A DNA stretch of 64,000 nucleotides, taken from NCBI RefSeq assembly GCF_020907405.1, contig NZ_JAJJOE010000011.1, forward strand, positions 286,505-350,504, in the 5' to 3' direction. Positions 32,903-41,901 of the stretch are shown here, piece by piece. Each line of letters starts with the position of its first letter. The first letter of the stretch is position 1. A program made the translations under genes and the position numbers. This DNA comes from Arthrobacter sp. zg-Y769 (lineage in GTDB: Bacteria > Actinomycetota > Actinomycetes > Actinomycetales > Micrococcaceae). The notes under the pieces were generated by a model that worked only from the letters and a program-made list of their open reading frames with translations, ran no database searches and was not told the origin of the DNA.

Positions 32903-33943
32903 TCAGACGGTGGTGGCGTCGTGGACCTCGCCCACGAGCTCTTCGATGATGTCCTCGAGGAACAGCACACCCGTGGTGTTGCCCTTGGCATCGAAGACCC
33001 GCGCCACATGGGCACCGGTGCGGCGCATGGTGTCCAGGGCATCCTCCAGCTCGCTGCCCCGGTAGGCGGACGCCAGGCGGCGGATCCGCTTGGCCGGCAC
33101 CGGTGCGGCGAACTCGTCCGGCGTGGTGAGGTCCATAACGTCCTTCAGGTGAAGATAGCCATCCGGGTCGCCGTCGTCGTTGGTGAGGATGTAGCGCGAG
33201 TAACCGTGGACGTCCACGGCCTGCTGCAGGTCCGCGGGGGTCGCGGTCTCGGGCAGCAGCACCATCTGGCTGATCGGAACCTCGACGTCGGCCACGGTCT
33301 TCTCCGTGAATTCGAACGCAGCAGTCAGGGTGCCGCTGCGGTCGGAGAGCACCCCGTCGCGCGTGGACTGCTCCACGATGTTCGCGACCTCGTCCAGGGT
33401 GTAGGCGCTGGTGGCTTCGTCCTTCGGTTCCACCCGGAACAGGCGCAGGACACCGTTCGCAATGCCGTTCAGGGTCCAGATGACCGGGCGGACAATGCGG
33501 GACACCATCACCAGCGGCGGAGCGAGCAGCAGCGCCGCGCGGGTGGGCACGGAGAAGGAAATGTTCTTCGGCACCATTTCGCCCACCACCACGTGCAGGA
33601 ACGTCACCAGGAGCAGTGCAACAACAAACGCGATAATCCCGATGGCGTCTGCGGACAACGGCGTCAGGCCCAGCGGGATCTCCAGCAGATGGTGGATGGC
33701 CGGTTCCGAGACATTCAGGATGACCAGGGAGCAGACGGTGATGCCGAGCTGGCTGGTGGCCAGCATCAGAGTGGCGTGCTCCATGGCCCACAGGGTGGTT
33801 TTCGCGGCCTTGCTTCCGGCTTCGGCCTTCGGCTCGATCTGCGACCGGCGGGCGGAGATAACCGCGAATTCGGCGCCGACGAAGAATGCGTTGACCGCCA
33901 GCAGAACTACGAGCCAGATGATTCCGGGCAGGTATTCACTCAT
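32903..33943 (-). CDS. CNNM/HlyC-CorC family membrane protein (short form)
   Basis: 346 aa: N-terminal DUF21/CNNM transmembrane domain (about residues 1-190; 'FFVGAEFAVISARRSQIEP', 'FLHVVVGEMVPKNISFS' with conserved P-K) and a tandem CBS pair (about 205-335, ending 'GVLFLEDIIEELVGEVHD'). The C-terminal CorC_HlyC domain is absent. CNNM proteins are tied to Mg2+ or Na+ homeostasis. Its start lies 8 bases inside the 3' end of the upstream paralogue, so the pair is co-translated. Confidence 0.9.
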   Translation of the reverse strand: MSEYLPGIIWLVVLLAVNAFFVGAEFAVISARRSQIEPKAEAGSKAAKTTLWAMEHATLMLATSQLGITVCSLVILNVSEPAIHHLLEIPLGLTPLSADAIGIIAFVVALLLVTFLHVVVGEMVPKNISFSVPTRAALLLAPPLVMVSRIVRPVIWTLNGIANGVLRLFRVEPKDEATSAYTLDEVANIVEQSTRDGVLSDRSGTLTAAFEFTEKTVADVEVPISQMVLLPETATPADLQQAVDVHGYSRYILTNDDGDPDGYLHLKDVMDLTTPDEFAAPVPAKRIRRLASAYRGSELEDALDTMRRTGAHVARVFDAKGNTTGVLFLEDIIEELVGEVHDATTV

Positions 33944-35297
33944 GGGTCAGTTCCTTGGTCAGCGAGTCAACAATGCGGTCATGGGCGCTTACCGGGGTCT
34001 CCAATGAGCCCGAGGGGGTGAAGCGCAGCCGTTCGATGTGGTTTCGGACCACCCGCTCCACGCGGAGCGTGCCGCCCTCGATGTCCACTTCGTCGCCCAG
34101 TTCCGGCAGGCGGTCCAGCACGTCCGTGACAAAACCGGCGATGGTGTCGTATTCCTCGCCGTCCGGAACCTCGACCCCGGTGCGGTCCAGGAGCTCATCG
34201 GGCCGCAGCGCGGCGTCGAACGTGATGGCGCGGCCGGTGCGGACGACGCCGACGCGTGCGCGGTCGTGTTCATCCTCAAGTTCGCCGACGATTTCCTCCA
34301 CGAGGTCTTCGAGGGTGACGATGCCGGCGGTGCCGCCGTGCTCGTCGGACACAATCGCCACCTGCAGGCCCTGGGCCCGCAGCAGTCCGAGCAGGGTGTC
34401 CACGCCCATGGACTCGGGCACGTGCAGCGGTTCCACCATCAGCTCGGCGGCGGTAACCGTTCCCCGGGCAGCCAGCGGAACGGCGAAGGCCTGCTTGAGG
34501 TGCAGCACGCCCAGAACGTCGTCCGAATCGCGCCCGATCACGGGGAAACGGGAATAGCCGGTTGCCGTGGCAACCGCGACCACCTGTTCGGCACTGTCGG
34601 ACTCGTGGACGGTCCGCATACGCACGCGGGGAGTCATAACGTCTGCCGCGGAATGCTCGGCAAAGCGCAGCGTCCGGTTCAGCAATACTGCATGGTCCAG
34701 GTCCAGCACTCCTTCGAGTGCCGAGCGTCGGACCAGCGAGCTGAGTTCTTCGGCGCTGCGGGCGCCCGATAGTTCTTCCTTGGGTTCGATGCCGAAGGAC
34801 CGGATGATGGCGTTGGCCGTGTTGTTGAACATCAGGATCACGGGCTTGAACACCGTGGTGAAGAGGCTCTGGAAGGGTACTACCAGCTTCGCGGTTGCCA
34901 GCGGGAGGGCCATGGCAAAGTTCTTGGGAACCAGCTCGCCGATGATCATCGAGAAGACGGTGGCGAGGAAAATACCGACGACGGCGCCGATCCCCGGCAC
35001 GAGCCCCTCGGGAAGGCCCAGGGCGGTCAGCGGGGAACGCATCAGGGAACTGATTGCCGGCTCAAAGGTGTACCCGGTCAGCAGGGTGGTCAGGGTAATG
35101 CCGAGCTGGGCGCTGGAAAGATGCGTGGAAGTGATCTTCAGCGCGTTGATGGTGGGATTGAGGCGTTTCTCGCCCTTGTCGCGGCGGGCCTCAAGGTCCG
35201 CACGGTCCAGATTGACGAGCGCGAATTCGGAGGCGACAAACAGTCCGGTGCCGACGGTAAGGAGTAAACCCACGCCGACCATGAGCCATTCATACAT
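33936..35297 (-). CDS. CNNM/HlyC-CorC family membrane protein (full length)
   Basis: 453 aa. DUF21 membrane domain (about 1-200; 'GLFVASEFALVNLDRADLEA', 'MIIGELVPKNFAMALP'), CBS pair (about 210-335, 'GTAGIVTLEDLVEEIVGELE') and a C-terminal CorC_HlyC domain (about 350-435, 'DGEEYDTIAGFVTDVLDRLP'). Typical complete member of the family; likely divalent-cation transport or sensing. First gene of the two-gene operon. Confidence 0.92.
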   Translation of the reverse strand: MYEWLMVGVGLLLTVGTGLFVASEFALVNLDRADLEARRDKGEKRLNPTINALKITSTHLSSAQLGITLTTLLTGYTFEPAISSLMRSPLTALGLPEGLVPGIGAVVGIFLATVFSMIIGELVPKNFAMALPLATAKLVVPFQSLFTTVFKPVILMFNNTANAIIRSFGIEPKEELSGARSAEELSSLVRRSALEGVLDLDHAVLLNRTLRFAEHSAADVMTPRVRMRTVHESDSAEQVVAVATATGYSRFPVIGRDSDDVLGVLHLKQAFAVPLAARGTVTAAELMVEPLHVPESMGVDTLLGLLRAQGLQVAIVSDEHGGTAGIVTLEDLVEEIVGELEDEHDRARVGVVRTGRAITFDAALRPDELLDRTGVEVPDGEEYDTIAGFVTDVLDRLPELGDEVDIEGGTLRVERVVRNHIERLRFTPSGSLETPVSAHDRIVDSLTKELTHE

Positions 35298-35485
35298 GGG
35301 GCTGCCCCTCTCTCGCGATAGCCGATGCAGCCGGGGTAAACACAGTCTGCAGGTCGGTCAGGACGGGGAGGGGCATGGGTTTATGTGAGGGAGGGTCATC
35401 CATAGTCCAAGAAATAATACAGGATTCATCCGTTGGCCATTCCAAGGTTTGTCTCAGGAAGCAGCCGGTATCCGCATCGAGTCGG
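35298..35485. other. Promoter region of the CNNM operon, no gene seen
   Basis: 188 bp; together with the small gene at 35486-35665 and the hairpin at 35781-35830 it fills a 559-bp stretch with no ordinary gene. A weak antisense ORF at 35290-35583 has no ribosome binding site or family likeness. Confidence 0.5.
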
Positions 35486-35665
35486 CTACCAGCTGCCCTG
35501 GTCGTAGCCATACGTCGGCTCATGGTTGGTGGAGGCCGCCACCCGGTGCTGGCGCACCAGACAGAACGGGTCATAGATTTCAATCCCCAGCCGGCCGGTG
35601 CCTGGCACGGGCTGGCAGAAACAAGTGCAGGGAAAGTTCACGGGCGCCTTTCCGGGCCCATGCAT
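35486..35665 (-). CDS. Small cysteine-containing hypothetical protein
   Basis: 59 aa from ATG 35665, with GAGGG 5 bases upstream. About three quarters of third positions are G or C, so it reads as coding. Segment 'NFPCTCFCQPVPGTG' has three cysteines in six residues, and 'YDPFCLVRQHR' a fourth; the end is 'HEPTYGYDQGSW'. No family recognised. A short metal-binding or redox peptide is possible. ATCCGC-A-GCGGAT (35688-35700) just upstream may be an operator. Confidence 0.5.
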   Translation of the reverse strand: MHGPGKAPVNFPCTCFCQPVPGTGRLGIEIYDPFCLVRQHRVAASTNHEPTYGYDQGSW

Positions 35666-35780
35666 CAAGGCCCTCGAAGTTCTCTTAATCCGCAGCGGAT
35701 GGCCTCGCGGGAGGCAAAAACCGTCCTACTTTCCTTGATACAACGCCTCCCCGCCCTGATCCAAAACGGGCGGCTCCGGA

Positions 35781-35830
35781 GCCTCCCCGCCCTTCCGGCC
35801 CCCATTGTGGGGCACGGGAAGCGGGGAGGC
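35781..35830 (-). terminator. Large hairpin downstream of the CarD-like gene
   Basis: 23-24-base arms with a few mismatches (GCCTCCCCGCCCTTCCGG.. against ..GGGAAGCGGGGAGGC), 3-base loop, with a short T-run (CCGTTTTGG) beyond on the minus strand. It fits a terminator about 27 bases after the stop at 35857. Confidence 0.65.
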
Positions 35831-35856
35831 GGGGAAGCGGGGGGCGGAGGCCGCAA

Positions 35857-36363
35857 CTAGCTGGTGGCCAGCTCCTTCACGGTTTCCATCAGGACGGAAT
35901 CGAGCAGCTCGCCGGCGTCCTCTGCGGACGAGGAACGGGCGAGGGCAAGTTCCGAGACCAGCAGCTGCCGGGCCTTCAGCAGCATCCGCTTCTCTCCGGT
36001 GGACAGCGGATGGGTCTGTTCCCGGCACCACAGGTCGCGGACCACTTCGGCGATCAGGCGCAGCTCACCGGTGGCCATCTTGCCTTCGTTGGCCTTGAAC
36101 CGGCGGGACCAGTTGTCCGGTTCCATCCCCACCGGCCCGCGCAGCACCGCAAAGACGGCCTGCACGCCGTCGTCGTCAATGACGGCGCGTACCCCTACGT
36201 CTTCGGCGTTGTCCGCCGGGAGCTTGATCGTCAACTCAGTTGCGTGGACGCGGAAGGTCAGGGTTTCCCGCTCCACCCCCTTGACGGTCATGGGTGAAAT
36301 ATCGGTCACGGTAACGGCGCCGTGGTGCGGGTACACCAAGGTCTGTCCGACGGTGAAATTCAA
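35857..36363 (-). CDS. CarD-family transcriptional regulator
   Basis: 168 aa from TTG 36363 (AGAGGGA 8 bases upstream), which places the family motif 'VGQTLVYPHHGAVTV' at the very N-terminus as in CarD/CdnL; ATG 36396 gives an 11-residue extension. CarD_CdnL_TRCF domain (about 1-60) binding RNA polymerase beta, followed by a helical DNA-binding domain ending 'KRMLLKARQLLVSELALA'. CarD stabilises open promoter complexes. Actinobacteria often have one essential CarD; this one is moderately divergent ('RRFKANEGKMATGELRLIAE') and could be that gene or a second copy. Confidence 0.88.
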   Translation of the reverse strand: MNFTVGQTLVYPHHGAVTVTDISPMTVKGVERETLTFRVHATELTIKLPADNAEDVGVRAVIDDDGVQAVFAVLRGPVGMEPDNWSRRFKANEGKMATGELRLIAEVVRDLWCREQTHPLSTGEKRMLLKARQLLVSELALARSSSAEDAGELLDSVLMETVKELATS

Positions 36364-36654
36364 AATGACGTCCCTCTGTTCATTGGTTCCGAGCATGCTT
36401 CGGAAGCGGGCTCCCGAGACCGCTTGGACCTGACCATGCCGGTCACTAACGAAGGGTGACGGCCGGGCGGGCGGGCAATAGAGAAGGAGTCAATTTCCAG
36501 GCGAGGGGTGCAGATACTGCTTGGGAGGTTGACGGATTAGCCAATCACTGTCCGGTCCACGGTCCCCACGCTGTCAGGCCAGCTTATCCTCCCTGCGCAA
36601 GTGCCCCCTCTTGCCACCGCCCGGCAGTGGCCAATCCCACCGCACCGGCCCGCT

Positions 36655-37494
36655 TCAGGAGTCCTTCCGGGCGGCGTCGGGGTCGTCGGGCGCCTCCCTG
36701 CGCCGCCGCGCCACGAGCTCCTTGGTGCGCACCAGCCTCAGTGCCGTAACAAGCACCAGCCCGCCGAGCATGTTAAAGAGCAGGGTGTAGCCGAACCAGC
36801 CCAGCCATTCGAGGTACGTGATGTCCGCCCCGGAAAGGATGGCGCCGAAGATCAGCAGCGAATCCAGGATCGAGTGGAAAAGCTGCAGCCCCGCGAGGAG
36901 GAAACCGCCGATCACGGTCGCCACGATCTTCGCCGGGTCCGAATCTGTCCCCTGCTGCATGCGGCTCATCAGGGTGATGGTGCTGCCGCCCAGGACCGCC
37001 AGCGCGACGGTCTGGAGCGAAAAGGGCGCCTCGGTAAAGTGCGATGCCGAGGTTGCGACCGTTGGGGCCCACTGCGGAAACGCCACCATCACAATCCACA
37101 TAAAGATCCAGCCGCCGGCCAGATTGGCGAGCAGGGTTCCGCCCCAGAGCTTCGCCAGAGATTTGATGCTGCCTTCTTTGGCAGCGACGGCGGCAACAGG
37201 CATCAGGAAGTTCTCCGTGAACAACTCACTGTGGGCCAGGAAAAGGGCAATCAGGCCGACGCTGAACGCCAGGCCCGCCAGTAGATGGTCTCCGGTTTCG
37301 TGCATCACGGCCAGATAGGCCATCACCCCCAGGCCAACCTCCATGCCGCCGAACACCCCGGTCACCAGGATGTTCCGGAAGGTGCGGTGCAGCCGTTCTG
37401 CGCCTTCGGTTACCGTGTTGTCGAACGATTCCTGAAGCTCGTCCTCGACCGGTGCGTCGGTTTCTCCGATTTCGCTGCGGCGTTCCTCGCTCAT
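36655..37494 (-). CDS. Formate/nitrite transporter-family protein (YfdC-like)
   Basis: 279 aa from ATG 37494 with GGAAGGA upstream. Six to seven hydrophobic segments of the FNT fold; 'GLIALFLAHSELFTENFLMP' is the conserved helix-2 break and 'LFHSILDSLLIFGAILSGA' the second half. N-terminal acidic, cytoplasmic 45-residue extension resembles YfdC-type proteins. Channel for small monovalent anions is the family role; the actual ion is not known. Confidence 0.88.
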   Translation of the reverse strand: MSEERRSEIGETDAPVEDELQESFDNTVTEGAERLHRTFRNILVTGVFGGMEVGLGVMAYLAVMHETGDHLLAGLAFSVGLIALFLAHSELFTENFLMPVAAVAAKEGSIKSLAKLWGGTLLANLAGGWIFMWIVMVAFPQWAPTVATSASHFTEAPFSLQTVALAVLGGSTITLMSRMQQGTDSDPAKIVATVIGGFLLAGLQLFHSILDSLLIFGAILSGADITYLEWLGWFGYTLLFNMLGGLVLVTALRLVRTKELVARRRREAPDDPDAARKDS

Positions 37495-37685
37495 GGCGTC
37501 CTTCCGTACTGCCGGGTGTTCCGGGCGGGACTTAAACCATAGATCGGCCGCGGGCCGGAACAGGTCCCGAATCCGCAAAGCTGCCGCACGGACCGGGGAC
37601 AGCAGGGGAAAATGCCGGGGTGCAAAATGGCGCTTTACGCTTACGCTTGAGCCAGCCACCGGCACCAGAGCCAAAGGACGCATCC

Positions 37686-38435
37686 ATGGCAGACGCTTCG
37701 TCCCAGTTCCCCAGCGGGGATCTTCCGCGCCTCGCGCACCCGGACGGCAGCCCCATCCGGGCATTGGTGGTGGATGACGAGAGGAGCCTCGCGGAGCTGG
37801 TGAGCATGGGCCTGCGGATGCTGGGCTGGAACGTCGTTACGGCGGGTGACGGGCTCGGCGCGATTGCCGCTGCCCGCGAATTCCGGCCCGACGTCCTTGT
37901 ACTCGACGTGATGATGCCCGGGGTCGACGGGCTGGAATCCCTGCGGAAGATCCGGTCCTTTTCACCGCAGGTCCCTGCCTTGTTCCTGACCGCCAAGGAC
38001 GCATTGCAGGACCGCATCTCGGGGCTTGCCGCCGGCGGGGATGACTACGTCACCAAGCCGTTCAGCATGGAGGAACTGCTGCTCCGCCTGCACCGGCTCG
38101 TGCAGCGGTCCGGCGCCGCGGCGCCCGGCTCCGCGGAACTGGTGGTTGGCGACCTCGTAATGAACCTTGAAACCCGTGATGTCACCAGGGGCGGGGAGGA
38201 AATTGCCCTCACCAATACCCAGTGGGAGCTGCTGCGGTATCTCATGGAGAATCCCAAGCGGGTGTTGAGCAAAGCCCAGATCCTGATCAACGTCTGGAAT
38301 TACGATTTCGGCGGCCAGGCAAACATTGTCGAACTGTACATTTCCTATCTTCGGAAGAAGATTGACGTCGGCCGCGCACCCATGATCCACACGGTCCGGG
38401 GCGCCGGCTACGTGCTCAAACCGGTGGCCCCGTGA
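37686..38435 (+). CDS. OmpR-family response regulator
   Basis: 249 aa. Receiver domain (about 25-140) with acidic pocket 'VVDDERSL', phospho-Asp in 'LVLDVMMPGVDGLE', Lys in 'GDDYVTKPFSMEELL'; then a winged-helix effector (about 155-245, 'ALTNTQWELLRYLMENPKRV' and 'YLRKKI..IHTVRGAGYVLK'). Stop overlaps the kinase start (GTGA), so the two form a coupled two-component system of TcrA/MprA type. Confidence 0.94.
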   Translation: MADASSQFPSGDLPRLAHPDGSPIRALVVDDERSLAELVSMGLRMLGWNVVTAGDGLGAIAAAREFRPDVLVLDVMMPGVDGLESLRKIRSFSPQVPALFLTAKDALQDRISGLAAGGDDYVTKPFSMEELLLRLHRLVQRSGAAAPGSAELVVGDLVMNLETRDVTRGGEEIALTNTQWELLRYLMENPKRVLSKAQILINVWNYDFGGQANIVELYISYLRKKIDVGRAPMIHTVRGAGYVLKPVAP

Positions 38436-39973
38436 GCGGAGCAGAAACGCGCGCAGGAGCCTCTGCGGGACAACCCGGACTGCGCAGCCATCCTTTGCGC
38501 ACCAAGCTTATTCTCGCCACCCTCGCCCTCCTCACTGCCACCTGCGCGGCCCTCGGCCTTTTCAGCCATGTCGCCATGAGCCGGTATCTCACGGGAGTGC
38601 TCGACGACGGCCTGGAGCGTGCCGCCGGGAGGGCCGGGTTCCGGCCCGGTGCCGCTGCGGGGGACAACCAGGGCGAAGGCCAGCCGGCCCCGGGCCGCGC
38701 CGGTACGGACAACGGGGCCGGGCCGCGCGGGAACGGCAGCGAGTACGGTCAGCGTCCCGGCTCCCTCACTGCCCATTTTGAAGACGGTTCGCTCCGCAGA
38801 TCCACGCTGGTGCTTGAAGACGGCATTGCAGTGCCCGTAAGCGGGCCGGATCTGGAATTGCTGGCCGAGGTGGACCCGGACCGCGGGCCCGAGCACATCG
38901 ATTTGTCCGGCGGCCGCTACCGCGTGGACGCGTTTGTGTCGCCTGCCGGCCCGGCGGACGGGGTGCTGGTGACTGGGCTTTCAACGGCGCAGCGGGACAG
39001 TACCCTGGCCTCGCTGGATCTCACCATGGTCGTCCTGTCCCTCGCGGGCCTGCTCGTCACCGGGGTCGCGGGTACGGTCATCATCCGACGTTCCCTGCGC
39101 CCGCTGGACCAACTCGCCGCCGTCGCAACCTCGGTGTCGAAGCTTCCGCTGGCCTCCGGGGAAGTGGAAATTCCCGTTCGCGTGCCGGCTGCGGCAGCGC
39201 GGCCCGGGTCCGAAGTCGGGACAGTGGGGCTGGCCCTGAACGGCATGATCGATCACGTCACCAACGCACTCCGGGCCCGGCAGGCAAGCGAAATGAAGGT
39301 TCGGCAGTTCGTGGCCGATGCCAGCCATGAGCTGCGTACGCCGCTGACTTCAATCCGCGGCTATGCCGAACTGGTCCTGCTCAGCGAACAGGTCAGCCCG
39401 CCGGGCCGCTCCGCGCTGGAGCGGGTGGACAGCGAGTCCAAGCGGATGTCGGCGCTGGTTGAAGACCTGCTGCTGCTGGCACGGCTGGACGAGGGGCAGC
39501 GCGGCGAGCGGGCCGACGTCGACCTCACGGAGCTGATCGTGGAGGCAGTCAGTGACGCGCAGGTCTCCGCACCGGAGTACGGGTGGACGCTGATGCTGCC
39601 TGATGAACCGGTGGTTGTCTCGGCCGTCGAGTCCGAGCTGCGGCAGGTGCTCATCAATCTGCTTTCCAACGCCCACAAGCACACTGCACCGGCTACACGG
39701 GTGGAGATCGGGCTGCAGGCGGGGGCGGCCTGGACTACCCTGACCGTGACGGATGACGGCCAGGGGATCGACCCGGACTTCATCGATTCACTGTTCTCGC
39801 GGTTCAGCAAAGCCGATTCGGCCCGTACCGGCAACACGGGCAGCACCGGACTCGGCCTGGCCATTGTTTCCGCCCTGGTTACGGTCAACGGCGGAACGAT
39901 TGAGGTCGAGAGTAAACCCGGCCGCACCCGTTTCACTGTGGTACTGCCGCTGGCTGGTGCGGTGGCGGTCTGA
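38432..39973 (+). CDS. Membrane sensor histidine kinase, partner of the OmpR regulator
   Basis: 513 aa. Two membrane segments (about 26-48 and 190-210) enclosing an extracellular domain with a low-complexity Gly/Pro/Arg/Asn linker, HAMP ('RRSLRPLDQLAAVATSVSKL'), HisKA with acceptor His in 'DASHELRTPLTSIRGYAEL' (about residue 297) and HATPase_c ('NLLSNAHKHT', 'DDGQGIDPDFIDSLFSRF', 'GSTGLGLAIVSALV'). TcrY/TrcS-like. The external signal is not known. Confidence 0.94.
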   Translation: MSGAETRAGASAGQPGLRSHPLRTKLILATLALLTATCAALGLFSHVAMSRYLTGVLDDGLERAAGRAGFRPGAAAGDNQGEGQPAPGRAGTDNGAGPRGNGSEYGQRPGSLTAHFEDGSLRRSTLVLEDGIAVPVSGPDLELLAEVDPDRGPEHIDLSGGRYRVDAFVSPAGPADGVLVTGLSTAQRDSTLASLDLTMVVLSLAGLLVTGVAGTVIIRRSLRPLDQLAAVATSVSKLPLASGEVEIPVRVPAAAARPGSEVGTVGLALNGMIDHVTNALRARQASEMKVRQFVADASHELRTPLTSIRGYAELVLLSEQVSPPGRSALERVDSESKRMSALVEDLLLLARLDEGQRGERADVDLTELIVEAVSDAQVSAPEYGWTLMLPDEPVVVSAVESELRQVLINLLSNAHKHTAPATRVEIGLQAGAAWTTLTVTDDGQGIDPDFIDSLFSRFSKADSARTGNTGSTGLGLAIVSALVTVNGGTIEVESKPGRTRFTVVLPLAGAVAV

Positions 39974-39985
39974 ACCCCCGCGTAG

Positions 39986-40516
39986 TTATTGGGCCGGCTC
40001 GATCCAGTACCGCCGCTTCCCGTCCCTGCTGTCCTCAAAGACACCGCCGTTTTTCTCGATCACGGCGCGGGAGCCGGCGTTGTCCTCGGCACAGGTGATC
40101 AGCACCCGTGCAATGCCTAGCCCACGGGCAACCGGCAGGGCGTTCTGAAGCGCACGCGTGGCATGCCCCCGCCGGCGTGCGGAAGGCCGGACGCTGTAAC
40201 CAATGTGGCCACCCTGCTCGAACAGGAAATCATTCAGGGTGTGCCGGATGGCAAGCGAACCCAGGAATTCATCACCGTCCACGAGCCAGAGATAGGTGCA
40301 GGGAACGAAGCCCTCCTGTCGCGGTGTATCCGGGAGCCGCTGCTGAACCAGACCATCGACGAAACCGGGGAACTCCCCGGCAATTTCCGTGTCAATGCGC
40401 TCTTTCGAGGTGTCCCCGTAGACACCGGAACCGTCCATCCATTCGCCGTTGAATTCTTCGGCCGCGGCCAGCCAGCTGTTCCGGAAACGGACATCAGGGG
40501 TAATCAGGGTTGCCAT
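39986..40516 (-). CDS. GNAT-family N-acetyltransferase
   Basis: 176 aa. Acetyl-CoA motif A 'HIGYSVRPSARRRGHATRAL' with the R/Q-x-x-G-x-A element, and 'ENNAGSRAVIEKNGGVF'-like motif B ('EDNAGSRAVIEKNGGVFEDS'). Resembles RimJ/RimL-like or small-molecule acetyltransferases. Substrate unknown. Convergent with the histidine kinase. Confidence 0.88.
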   Translation of the reverse strand: MATLITPDVRFRNSWLAAAEEFNGEWMDGSGVYGDTSKERIDTEIAGEFPGFVDGLVQQRLPDTPRQEGFVPCTYLWLVDGDEFLGSLAIRHTLNDFLFEQGGHIGYSVRPSARRRGHATRALQNALPVARGLGIARVLITCAEDNAGSRAVIEKNGGVFEDSRDGKRRYWIEPAQ

Positions 40517-40771
40517 GGGGGAATTCTAAGGCTGTTCAGTTTGGTGGGTTTATAGGGATTCAACCAAATGGGCAGGATTACCAGCCCCGGGGATGAAAGA
40601 CTGCCGTTTCATCTAAAAGTCGTTGGGGGGCGGGATAGCTTCGGGGCCATGACTCAATTCCTGAATTACACGCGTACCTGGGGCGCCTTCGATGGTGGCC
40701 TTCGCGTATGAGCACCGCCTGCTGGGCTAAGCAGACTCCCGCAGACAGGAAACGGACCGTATCCTCCGAGG

Positions 40772-41587
40772 ATGGACCCGGTTCGCGTGTGTTTGGAGAT
40801 ATTCGTCGTTGCCTGCGTCGGAACCTGGGTGCTGTCCCTGCTCACCCGGGAATACTCGTGGACGGACCGCGTCTGGTCCCTGCTGCCTGTGGCCTACCTG
40901 TGGGTCTTCGCAGCCGCGTCCAACGGCGACCCCCGGGTAACGCTGATGGCTGTCCTGGTCACGCTGTGGGGTGTCCGGCTGACGTTCAACTTCGCACGCA
41001 AGGGCGGGTACGCCCCCGGCGGCGAGGACTACCGCTGGGGCATCCTGAAGCGTCGGTTGAAGCCTTGGCAGTTCCAGGCCTTCAACCTGCTGTTCATCAG
41101 CGGCTACCAGAACTTCGTTATCTGGATGATTACCCTGCCGGTGCTGACCGCCTACCAACACCCCGCACCGCCCACCGGGTGGGACTGGCTCCTGGCCATC
41201 CTCTTCCTGGCCGCATTGGCCGGGGAAACACTGGCGGACCAGCAGCAGTGGAACTTCCAGCAATGGAAAAAGGCCCTGCGGACCGCTGGACGAATTCCGT
41301 CGGCGAACTTTCTCCGGACGGGACTGTTCCGGTACTCGCGCCATCCGAACTTCTTCTTTGAACAGCTTCAGTGGTGGCTCTTCTATGGGTTCGCGGTCAT
41401 TGCCTCGGGTGCCTGGCTGCACTGGACCCTCGCCGGACCGGTCCTGTTGACCCTGCTCTTCGCCGGGTCCACCGCCTTCACTGAGAGCATTTCCCAGGCA
41501 CGCTATCCCGAGTACGCCAGGTATCGGCGTCGAACCTCAGCCATCATTCCGCTTCCCCCGCGGCTGGGGTCAAAGCACGCCCGCTAG
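40772..41587 (+). CDS. DUF1295 (steroid 5-alpha-reductase-like) membrane protein
   Basis: 271 aa, seven or so hydrophobic segments. Family hallmark 'GLFRYSRHPNFFFEQLQWW' (RHPN...E) and the C-terminal 'SISQARYPEYARYRRRTSAI' with the 'YxxYxxRT' end. The group shares its fold with isoprenylcysteine methyltransferases and delta-reductases; actual substrate unknown. A 255-bp upstream gap carries a 20-codon ORF of unknown meaning. Confidence 0.88.
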   Translation: MDPVRVCLEIFVVACVGTWVLSLLTREYSWTDRVWSLLPVAYLWVFAAASNGDPRVTLMAVLVTLWGVRLTFNFARKGGYAPGGEDYRWGILKRRLKPWQFQAFNLLFISGYQNFVIWMITLPVLTAYQHPAPPTGWDWLLAILFLAALAGETLADQQQWNFQQWKKALRTAGRIPSANFLRTGLFRYSRHPNFFFEQLQWWLFYGFAVIASGAWLHWTLAGPVLLTLLFAGSTAFTESISQARYPEYARYRRRTSAIIPLPPRLGSKHAR

Positions 41588-41901
41588 GCGGGAAGGCAGG
41601 GGAGGAAGCTGCCTCCTGTCCCAGCAGTCACAGGAGCACCAAAGGGTGGGATCCTGTGCGGCGGAGCGAGTCGCCGGACACCGATCCGCGCCGGCAGCTG
41701 TCACCTCGGTCACATTCGACGGTTTCGGGAATGGGAAGCTCTTCTACAGGTGTTGAATAGGGCAGGATAGAAACGAACCGGCGTTCCTGGCGAACCACTG
41801 GGCCGGCTATATCCAAAAAGCTTGCGGCGTCCCCCAGCGCCGCGGCACGGAAGGGCTTCGCTTCGGCGGGGCCCTTCCGTGTATCTGAGAAGATAAGTCC
41901 C
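41588..41901. other. Intergenic region upstream of the TetR gene
   Basis: 314 bp with no gene supported. Two GC hairpins stand close to its right end; see the 41846-41881 stem. Confidence 0.5.
41846..41881 (+). terminator. Hairpin just ahead of the TetR start codon
   Basis: Perfect 11-bp arms CACGGAAGGGC / GCCCTTCCGTG with a 14-base loop, 20 bases upstream of ATG 41902, preceded by a smaller GCGGCG/CGCCGC stem. Could end transcripts of the DUF1295 gene or act as a leader attenuator for the regulator. Confidence 0.45.

Noticed and set aside
35290..35583. 97-codon minus-strand ORF ahead of the CNNM operon
   Set aside because: No ribosome binding site or recognisable composition; it overlaps the more convincing 59-aa gene region.
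40649..40711. 20-codon ORF (MTQFLNYTRTWGAFDGG...) upstream of the DUF1295 gene
   Set aside because: Too short, weak ribosome binding site and no resemblance to a known leader; kept only as a remark.
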